Assembly (NCBI GenBank): GCA_965205785.1
Contig: OZ242188.1
Span: 186,001-250,000, forward strand
Direction: 5' to 3'
DNA: 64,000 bases
DNA from: BJGV01 sp965205785
GTDB lineage: Bacteria > Pseudomonadota > Gammaproteobacteria > Burkholderiales > Nitrosomonadaceae
Of this stretch, positions 57,152 to 64,000 are shown piece after piece (positions within the stretch are counted from its first letter, which is position 1; every line of letters starts with the position of its first letter). Both the position numbers and the translations under genes were made by a program. The notes under the pieces are model-generated. The model did no database searches and had not been told where the DNA came from. It saw only the letters and a program-made list of their open reading frames with translations.

Positions 57152-57232
57152 TATTTATCTCAACTAAAGATCAGAAATAAATTTAGCAATCGACACTACA
57201 TCTCTAGTTAAGGAACGCGTCATTTATTATGA

Positions 57233-58138
57233 TTAACCTCGTGGGTGATGCTTAGTATGTAACTGCTTTAGTCTTGCGCTAGCAACATGTGTGTAAATTT
57301 GGGTGGTAGAAATATCTGAATGTCCCAGTAATAGCTGTACAACACGTAGGTCAGCTCCATGGTTGAGTAAATGAGTAGCAAAAGCATGGCGCAGAGTATG
57401 TGGTGACAGAGGTTTATTAATCCCTGCCCGGATTGCATGCCGCCTGATGAGATGCCAAAATGCCTGACGCGTCATGGCAGAACCACGGGCTGTAACAAAT
57501 AGAGCTTCAGAGGTTTTTTCCCCTAGTAGCATAAGTCGAGCTTCTGTTATGTAGTGATTTATCCAATTTAAGGCCTCTTCTCCAAGCGGTGCCAATCGTT
57601 CTTTTCCTCCTTTACCCATTACTCTTACTACTCCGGTATTCAAACTTACTTGTGCAACCTTTAAATTAACCAGTTCCGATACTCGCAACCCACTAGCATA
57701 TAAAACCTCAAGCATGGTCCGATCACGTAAACCTATAAGCTGCTTTACATCAGGCGCACTAAGTAATACTTCTACATCTTTTTCAGTAAGGTTCTTAGGA
57801 AGACTACGTGGAAGCTTAGGAGCACTAATGTTTAAGCTTGGATCAGCCTGGATTTTTCCTTGACGTAGAAAAAATCTGTAGAAACGTTTCAGACTAGATA
57901 ATTCACGGCTAGTGGTATTTGCTTTAACTTTAATTGAAACTTTGTATGCGAGAAACTCGAGTAAATCTGAATGACCGGCTTCAATCAAATTAATATTTCT
58001 AGAATTCTCAAGCCACACACTAAATTGTCTCAGATCATTACAATAGCTTTCAAGTGTGTTGCGTGACAATCCATCTTCTAGCCATAAAGCATCAGAAAAC
58101 TCATCTAGTAATTCTGTATTAATTTCAGACACACTCAT
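57233..58138 (-). CDS. xerD: site-specific tyrosine recombinase XerD
   Basis: A 301-residue tyrosine recombinase with the catalytic set Arg152 (ASGLRVSEL), Lys176 or nearby (GKGGKER), His247 and Arg250 (HTLRHAF), His273 (LLGHSD) and Tyr282 (IYTH). With XerC it resolves chromosome dimers at dif. The N-terminal SAM-like domain matches XerD more than XerC. No mobile element accompanies it. It overlaps ogt by 14 bases. Confidence 0.94.
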   Translation of the reverse strand: MSVSEINTELLDEFSDALWLEDGLSRNTLESYCNDLRQFSVWLENSRNINLIEAGHSDLLEFLAYKVSIKVKANTTSRELSSLKRFYRFFLRQGKIQADPSLNISAPKLPRSLPKNLTEKDVEVLLSAPDVKQLIGLRDRTMLEVLYASGLRVSELVNLKVAQVSLNTGVVRVMGKGGKERLAPLGEEALNWINHYITEARLMLLGEKTSEALFVTARGSAMTRQAFWHLIRRHAIRAGINKPLSPHTLRHAFATHLLNHGADLRVVQLLLGHSDISTTQIYTHVASARLKQLHTKHHPRG

Positions 58139-58628
58139 GATGTAGTAACCATCGTTTAATATCTAATGGAAACCCATTGCTGGCATTCATGAAACCGCCA
58201 ATCTCACCATTTCTGGAGATAACACGATGACATGGTATAACTATTGGAAGTCGATTAGCCCCACATGCCTGCCCTACAGCACGGGGTGCAGAGCGCAACT
58301 TTGAAGCTATATCTGCATAACTACAAGTACTGCCGCTAGGTATTATCTTAATTGCCTGCCATACTCGACGTTGATGAGTAGTACCGCTAATATGTAATGA
58401 CAAATCAAATATGAAGCTAGGATTGACCAAATATGCTTGCAATTGATTGCAAACTTCCTTAGCAAGGTGGTTTTGAGATTTCAAAGGAGATGTATCAAGT
58501 GGTAAATACTCAATATCAGTCAGCCAATCCCCGCTGGTGCGAATACCTAAAACCGCAAAAGGGGTTACAAGTTTCGCCTGATAGTCCTTTGCCAGATTAG
58601 GTTCCAAAACGTTATTTGATCTACTCAT
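58125..58628 (-). CDS. ogt: methylated-DNA-[protein]-cysteine S-methyltransferase
   Basis: A 167-residue Ogt-type repair protein. The acceptor Cys133 lies in VIPCHRVI, and RAVGQACGANRLP forms the DNA-reading helix region. It transfers alkyl groups from O6-alkylguanine to itself, one time only. The overlap with xerD indicates a shared transcript. Confidence 0.94.
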   Translation of the reverse strand: MSRSNNVLEPNLAKDYQAKLVTPFAVLGIRTSGDWLTDIEYLPLDTSPLKSQNHLAKEVCNQLQAYLVNPSFIFDLSLHISGTTHQRRVWQAIKIIPSGSTCSYADIASKLRSAPRAVGQACGANRLPIVIPCHRVISRNGEIGGFMNASNGFPLDIKRWLLHHECV

Positions 58629-58747
58629 AATTGTAATACAACTTTATTATCCATCTATTTTGACTTTATGCAGATAGTCCGGCGATAATTAACAATTATT
58701 AAACTTGCAAAAATTTATTGCAAGACCATGAACTTTAGGAGTGGAAT

Positions 58748-60259
58748 GTGGAATTTAGCATAAATAATGGAAACCCAGCAAAGCAACGCTGTGCTTGTGT
58801 AGTGATTGGTGTGTTTAAAACCAGAATACTAAGTGAAGCTGCTAAGACCTTGGATAAAAATTCCAATGGATATATCAGTAACATATTAAATAATGGAGAT
58901 ATGGAAGGAAAGTTAGGCTCTACGTTACTACTACACAACGTTCCTAACACTAGATGTAATAGAGTATTACTAGTTGGACTAGGGGAAAAAAGTAAATTTT
59001 GTGACAGAGAATTTCGGAATGCCATACGTTCTACTTTTAATAAACTGCATGAAACAGGAACCTCAGATGCAACACTCTTTTTAATTGAGATACCAGTAAA
59101 GAACCGTAAAATTACCTGGAAAATTTCCCATACAGTAATTGTTGCTATGGAGAGTATTTATCGATCTGATCAGCTTAAAAGCAAACGTAGCAGTGACAAA
59201 CAAAAATTACAGAAAGTGACGTTGAGTACAACAGGAAAAGTGGACTTTGTCACTGGCAAGAAGGCGCTAGAGTGGGGACTTGCTACAGCGCATGGTATGA
59301 GTCTAACAAAAGACTTGGGCAACCTTCCACCAAATATCTGTACCCCAACTTACCTGGCAGAACTAGCTGTGAAGATGGCTAAAAATTTTAAACTTAAGGT
59401 AACCATTCTAGAACAGAAAGATATGAAAAAACTTGGTATGGGTTCACTACTATCGGTAGCACAAGGTAGCAGCCAACCTGCCAAGCTTATAGCACTTGAA
59501 TACTGGGGACAGAATAAGAAAGAAAAGCCCTTCGTGTTAGTTGGTAAAGGAGTCACATTTGATACTGGCGGTATTTCCTTAAAACCTGCGGCAGATATGG
59601 ACGAAATGAAATACGATATGTGTGGGGCTGCTAGCGTATTTGGTACTATTTCTGCTATTGCCCAAATGCGGCTTCCCATAAACGTGGTTGGCATCATCCC
59701 TACCACCGAAAATATGCCTGGCGGCAAAGCCACCAAACCCGGAGACATAGTAACTAGCATGTCTGGACAAACTATTGAGATACTCAATACTGATGCAGAA
59801 GGAAGACTAATATTATGTGATGCATTGACCTATGCTGAACGCTATGAACCTGAGGTAGTAATTGATATTGCTACCCTTACTGGAGCCTGCGTAATTGCTC
59901 TGGGTAATGTAGCATCTGGATTGCTCAGCAATGATGATAAGCTGGCAAGTGAACTGCTGAGTGCCTCTGAACAGTCTGCTGATCGTGCTTGGCATCTGCC
60001 ACTATGGAACGAATATGATGAACAGCTTAGAAGTAATTTTGCTGATATGGCGAATATCGGGGGACGCGCCGCAGGAACCATTACAGCTTCCTGCTTTCTG
60101 TCACGTTTTACAAAAAAATATCGCTGGGCACATTTAGATATTGCTGGTACTGCTTGGGAATCTGGAAAAAAGAAAGGGGCAACTGGCCGGCCTGTACCCA
60201 TGCTTACACAATTCTTAACAACACATGCAACTAAAAAAAAGTCTAGAAATAAATTATGA
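58748..60259 (+). CDS. pepA: cytosol (leucyl) aminopeptidase
   Basis: A 503-residue M17 aminopeptidase. The metal-binding signature NTDAEGRLIL (about 347-356) and the VGKGVTFDTGGISLKP block (about 262-277, with catalytic Lys) are intact. GTG is the start, with an AGGAG site 6 bases upstream. It removes N-terminal residues from peptides; in E. coli PepA also serves as an accessory protein for XerCD recombination, and here xerD is encoded nearby. It overlaps holC by 4 bases. Confidence 0.96.
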   Translation: MEFSINNGNPAKQRCACVVIGVFKTRILSEAAKTLDKNSNGYISNILNNGDMEGKLGSTLLLHNVPNTRCNRVLLVGLGEKSKFCDREFRNAIRSTFNKLHETGTSDATLFLIEIPVKNRKITWKISHTVIVAMESIYRSDQLKSKRSSDKQKLQKVTLSTTGKVDFVTGKKALEWGLATAHGMSLTKDLGNLPPNICTPTYLAELAVKMAKNFKLKVTILEQKDMKKLGMGSLLSVAQGSSQPAKLIALEYWGQNKKEKPFVLVGKGVTFDTGGISLKPAADMDEMKYDMCGAASVFGTISAIAQMRLPINVVGIIPTTENMPGGKATKPGDIVTSMSGQTIEILNTDAEGRLILCDALTYAERYEPEVVIDIATLTGACVIALGNVASGLLSNDDKLASELLSASEQSADRAWHLPLWNEYDEQLRSNFADMANIGGRAAGTITASCFLSRFTKKYRWAHLDIAGTAWESGKKKGATGRPVPMLTQFLTTHATKKKSRNKL

Positions 60260-60678
60260 CTCTAATTGACTTCTATTCTGGCTCCAATGATAAGCTACAC
60301 ACTGCTTGCCGTCTTAGTGCTAAGGTGATTCAACAAAATCTAAAAATAACAATTTATATTCCTGATGCCGAGATTGCAGATCGACTTGATAACTTGCTTT
60401 GGACTTTTTCTTCTACTGCATTTATTCCACACTGCCGTGTAGACGATAAACTTGCATTCGAGGCTCCGGTAACAATTAGCCAGAATGACCAGTCACTCCC
60501 ACATGACAATGTTTTAATTAACCTGCATAACGAGCACCCCCCTTTCTTCAGCCGCTTTCTTCGGTTAATTGAAATTTCAGGAACCACAGTTGAAGATACT
60601 GAATCGGGACGGGCCCGATATCGTTTCTACAAAGACAGAGGATATGAAATTCGTCATCATAAACTTCGGAATACCTAA
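60256..60678 (+). CDS. holC: DNA polymerase III chi subunit
   Basis: A 140-residue chi subunit, which links the clamp loader to single-strand-binding protein. Typical features are the start IDFYSG, RLSAKV, the LDNLLWTFSSTAFIPHC segment (about 47-63) and the C-terminal RFRYKDRGY-like RYRFYKDRGYEI. Its ATG overlaps the pepA stop (ATGA). valS follows after 48 bases, the usual order. Confidence 0.94.
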   Translation: MTLIDFYSGSNDKLHTACRLSAKVIQQNLKITIYIPDAEIADRLDNLLWTFSSTAFIPHCRVDDKLAFEAPVTISQNDQSLPHDNVLINLHNEHPPFFSRFLRLIEISGTTVEDTESGRARYRFYKDRGYEIRHHKLRNT

Positions 60679-60726
60679 ATAAATTTAACTCAATTTTAGG
60701 CACCGTACACCACTGGTACCTTCTCT

Positions 60727-63700
60727 ATGACAAATATAAATGAAACTTCACCAAAACCTGATGAGCATAAAAATCTGAATAAACCAGATACACTGCCACA
60801 CGCACGTCAAGATAAATCCCCGGTTATTGATGGTATCCCTACACTTACTGAAAAAGTATTTCTGTCTTCTGAAACTCTATCAAGCAAATCTGATTTCTCA
60901 CTACCACTACAGAAAATGTTAGATGCTACTCTTAAAGAAACAGGAACAAGCCTTGACTCTAGTACACAGGAATCACTAATTAGATCACTGAGTCAACATT
61001 TACAAAGTTTTAATTCATCCACTAATCAAAACAATATCAAATCGGTAGAACAAACACAGACGTCAGCAGATAAAATATCTACGCCTTCCGATAAAATGAA
61101 AGATCATCGAGAATTACCAACTTCAACTCCAATATTAATGGAACTACCTAAAAATTTTGAGCCTCAACCAATAGAAGAACGTTGGTATCAAATTTGGCAA
61201 TCTGCTGGTTATTTTGAACCTAATCTTACTCAAAATAGTGATAAAGAAAATAATCCTTACTGCATTATGCTGCCGCCACCAAATATTACAGGTACTTTAC
61301 ATATGGGACATGCATTCCAACATACTATTATGGATGCGCTCACACGTTATCACCGCATGCTTGGTGATAACACGCTATGGCAGCCCGGAACCGATCACGC
61401 AGGAATTGCCACTCAGATAGTAGTTGAACGACAGTTGGAAAGCCAAAATATAAACCGGCATGATCTCGGACGTCAGGAATTTCTTAATCGAGTATGGCAG
61501 TGGAAAGAACAATCAGGCTCTACCATTACCCAGCAAATGAAACGTCTAGGAACTTCCTGTGACTGGTCGCGAGAACGATTCACGATGGATGAGGGATTAT
61601 CACGAGCCGTAACAGAGGTATTTGTGCGACTTTACCGAGAAGGTTTAATTTATCGTGGCTGTCGACTTGTAAACTGGGACCCTGTTTTACAAACAGCAGT
61701 GTCGGATCTTGAAGTAATATCTAATGAAGAAGATGGCTTCCTTTGGTCTATTTGCTATCCGTTGGAAAATAGTTTGAATAAAGCTGAAGGGCTGATTGTT
61801 GCCACTACCCGTCCGGAAACAATGTTGGGCGACATGGCTGTAGCTGTACATCCAGATGACTTGCGATATCAGCATCTTATCGGAAGCCGTGTACAATTGC
61901 CACTATGTCAACGCAGCATCCCTGTCATTGCAGACACTTATGTAGATCCAAATTTTGGAACTGGGTGTGTAAAGATTACTCCAGCTCACGATTTTAATGA
62001 TTATCAAATAGGTCAGCGTCACGGACTAACTCCACAAAGTATTCTTACATTAGATGCAAAAATTAATGATTTTGCACCCTCTGAATACCAGGGCCTCGAC
62101 CGTTTTGATGCTCGAGAAAAGATTCTTTCAGATCTAAAAATACAAGGGCTTCTAGTTGAAACCAAGCCACATAAACTCATGGTACCACGTAGTGACCGCA
62201 CAGACTCTGTTATAGAACCTATGCTTACTGACCAGTGGTATGTGGCAATGCAGGGACTAGCTAAACGAGGCCTGGATGTCGTAGCAAATGGAGAAATAAA
62301 ATTTATTCCAGAGAATTGGACCCATGTTTACAACCAGTGGTTGGAGAATATTCAGGACTGGTGTGTTTCCCGGCAATTATGGTGGGGGCATCGGATCCCA
62401 GCATGGCATGATGAAGATGGCAACATTTACGTAGCTCATAATCTGGAGGAAGCTCAGCAACAAGCGGGTAACCGTACTCTTATACAAGATGAAGACGTAT
62501 TAGATACTTGGTTTTCATCAGCATTGTGGCCCTTCTCTACTCTAGGTTGGCCAGAGGAAACACCAGAACTCAGAACCTTTCTGCCAACTTCAGTACTAGT
62601 TACTGGGTTCGATATAATTTTTTTCTGGGTAGCACGTATGATAATGATGTCTTTATATTTTTCAGGGAAAATACCATTTCAAGAAGTATATGTAACTGGC
62701 TTGATTCGCGATTCAGACGGACAAAAAATGAGCAAATCAAAGGGTAATGTACTTGACCCACTAGATCTTATAGATGGAATTACTTTGCCAGCTTTAATTA
62801 CAAAACGTACTACTGGACTAATGAATCCCAAGCAGGCAGATTCTATCGAAAAAATCACACGAAAAAATTATCCTGAAGGCATAACCGCATATGGTGCTGA
62901 TGCACTACGTTTTACCTTTGCCAGCCTTGCTTCGCATGGAAGAGATATAAAATTTGATTTGCAACGTTGTGAAGGTTATCGAAATTTCTGCAACAAATTC
63001 TGGAACGCTACCCGATACGTAATAATGAATTGTGAGGGAAAAGATATTGGGTTGGATAAGAATTTACCTTTAGAGTTTTCTGCTGCAGACGAATGGATTA
63101 TTGGACGCCTACAACAAGCAGAGAGTGTAGTTGAACAATCTTTCCATGATTATCGTTTTGATTTGGCAGCACGTGAAATATATGGACTCGTTTGGGATGA
63201 ATATTGTGACTGGTACCTTGAATTTGCAAAAGTTCAGTTAAATGGGAATATTGTGTCTGTACAACGTGGTACCCGTCACACCTTAGTAAATGTATTAGAA
63301 ATAATGCTACGACTCGCTCATCCTATTATTCCTTTTATTACAGAAGAGTTATGGCAAAAAATCTCACCGTTAACAGGTAAACATGGCGCAAGTATTATGC
63401 TTCAGCCATACCCTAAAGCTGATTTAACACGCATAAATAAAAATGCTATGGAGAAAATTCATACGCTTAAAGAAATAATTAGTGCGTGCCGTACCTTACG
63501 TGGCGAAATGAATCTATCACCGGCAATAAGAGTCCCGTTACTAGCTATGGGAGATCAAAAGACTCTAACCGAATTTTCCCCCTATTTGATCGCATTGATT
63601 AAGTTATCTAATGTAGAAATTATACAAGGCGAATTACCAGATGCAGATGCGCCAGTTGCGGTTATAGGTGAATTCAAACTTATGCTTAAGATAGAGATTG

Positions 63701-63900
63701 ATGTAGCTAAGGAACGTGAGCGAATGGCAAAAGAAATAACACGAATTAAATTGGAAATCACAAAATCAGAAACTAAACTTTCCAACCCTAGTTTTGTCGA
63801 ACGCGCACCAACACAAATAGTCGCCCAAGAAAAAGACCGCTTATCCAGTTTTGGATCTAAACTGGATAAGCTAAATAAACTATTACAGAAACTGAATTAG
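60727..63900 (+). CDS. valS: valyl-tRNA synthetase with an extra N-terminal segment
   Basis: A 1057-residue frame; ordinary ValRS begins near MELPKNFEPQPIEERWY, here Met138 (61138). The core has HMGH (192-195), the editing domain, KMSKS (about 667-671), the anticodon-binding domain and a C-terminal coiled coil (about 990-1055). Residues 1-137 are polar, contain IPTLTE (37-42) and a helical stretch LPLQKMLDATLKETGTSLD. I recall a small separate protein with an IPxLTE motif (DUF2486-like) encoded between holC and valS in related bacteria, so this looks like an in-frame fusion. No good ribosome site precedes 61138, and only a weak one precedes 60727. Translation from Met138 remains possible. Confidence 0.95.
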   Translation: MTNINETSPKPDEHKNLNKPDTLPHARQDKSPVIDGIPTLTEKVFLSSETLSSKSDFSLPLQKMLDATLKETGTSLDSSTQESLIRSLSQHLQSFNSSTNQNNIKSVEQTQTSADKISTPSDKMKDHRELPTSTPILMELPKNFEPQPIEERWYQIWQSAGYFEPNLTQNSDKENNPYCIMLPPPNITGTLHMGHAFQHTIMDALTRYHRMLGDNTLWQPGTDHAGIATQIVVERQLESQNINRHDLGRQEFLNRVWQWKEQSGSTITQQMKRLGTSCDWSRERFTMDEGLSRAVTEVFVRLYREGLIYRGCRLVNWDPVLQTAVSDLEVISNEEDGFLWSICYPLENSLNKAEGLIVATTRPETMLGDMAVAVHPDDLRYQHLIGSRVQLPLCQRSIPVIADTYVDPNFGTGCVKITPAHDFNDYQIGQRHGLTPQSILTLDAKINDFAPSEYQGLDRFDAREKILSDLKIQGLLVETKPHKLMVPRSDRTDSVIEPMLTDQWYVAMQGLAKRGLDVVANGEIKFIPENWTHVYNQWLENIQDWCVSRQLWWGHRIPAWHDEDGNIYVAHNLEEAQQQAGNRTLIQDEDVLDTWFSSALWPFSTLGWPEETPELRTFLPTSVLVTGFDIIFFWVARMIMMSLYFSGKIPFQEVYVTGLIRDSDGQKMSKSKGNVLDPLDLIDGITLPALITKRTTGLMNPKQADSIEKITRKNYPEGITAYGADALRFTFASLASHGRDIKFDLQRCEGYRNFCNKFWNATRYVIMNCEGKDIGLDKNLPLEFSAADEWIIGRLQQAESVVEQSFHDYRFDLAAREIYGLVWDEYCDWYLEFAKVQLNGNIVSVQRGTRHTLVNVLEIMLRLAHPIIPFITEELWQKISPLTGKHGASIMLQPYPKADLTRINKNAMEKIHTLKEIISACRTLRGEMNLSPAIRVPLLAMGDQKTLTEFSPYLIALIKLSNVEIIQGELPDADAPVAVIGEFKLMLKIEIDVAKERERMAKEITRIKLEITKSETKLSNPSFVERAPTQIVAQEKDRLSSFGSKLDKLNKLLQKLN

Positions 63901-64000
63901 ACATGGTATATGTGAGGCCAAGTTAGTTTGTTTCCCCGATAAGACAAATATCACAAAATAGTTTATGGATTTTCTGCCTATTTTTATCAATATAAGGAAC

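Noticed and set aside
57233..58138. Phage or integron integrase
   Set aside because: Sequence, length and neighbours (ogt, pepA) fit chromosomal XerD; no attachment site or cargo is visible.

Overview
The window looks like a chromosomal piece from an AT-rich proteobacterium, most likely a betaproteobacterium and perhaps a member of Nitrosomonadales. This is inferred from recalled gene families and neighbourhoods: an ECF sigma factor followed by DUF3619, DUF3106 and RDD genes; yhdP-nitrilase-tldD divergent from glnE; ilvE followed by a zf-CHCC gene; the yceD-rpmF-plsX-fabHDG-acpP-fabF-mltG run; and pepA-holC-valS. No rRNA, tRNA, CRISPR array, intact transposase or prophage was found by eye. 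Almost the whole window is core genome.

Layout. 1-8.9 kb is the most accessory-looking part: a secreted sialidase-fold (Asp-box) protein, a TonB-dependent outer-membrane receptor with an unusual N-terminal extension, and a two-gene RND efflux pump without its outer-membrane channel. 8.9-19.0 kb (minus strand) holds serB, mfd, recJ, a degenerate EAL-domain protein, a conserved protein of uncertain function and pmbA. darP (yjgA) and an esterase follow on the plus strand. 20.4-22.8 kb (minus) is a TonB energising operon: a TlpA-like thioredoxin, tonB, exbB and exbD. It could power the receptor at 1.6 kb. 23.3-25.2 kb (plus) is the sigma-DUF3619-DUF3106-RDD set, whose sigma gene seems to lack a normal start codon. 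25.2-31.5 kb (minus) is yhdP-nitrilase-tldD. glnE follows on the plus strand and meets a membrane class III cyclase gene end to end.

36.1-39.4 kb (plus) holds ilvE, a small zinc-binding protein, a phosphohexomutase and a low-molecular-weight phosphatase. rne (minus) and rluC (plus) diverge from a leader region rich in inverted repeats. A HAD phosphatase, sppA and maf come next, then the lipid-synthesis operon (46.1-53.4 kb). 53.5-58.6 kb holds two tandem DUF4124 genes (the first apparently frameshifted), xth, an OmpA/glycine-zipper lipoprotein, a related lipoprotein lacking the zipper, xerD and ogt. The window closes with pepA, holC and a valS whose product carries an extra ~137-residue N-terminal segment.

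I found no convincing new multi-gene system. The best leads are local: the CTG-start sigma factor, the valS N-terminal fusion, the EAL protein lacking its metal-binding Asp pair, the 41-residue tandem repeat in RNase E, glycine-zipper shuffling between neighbouring lipoproteins, the frameshifted DUF4124 copy, and a 37-base inverted repeat pair with TGTC/GACA motifs near 0.1 and 22.9 kb.
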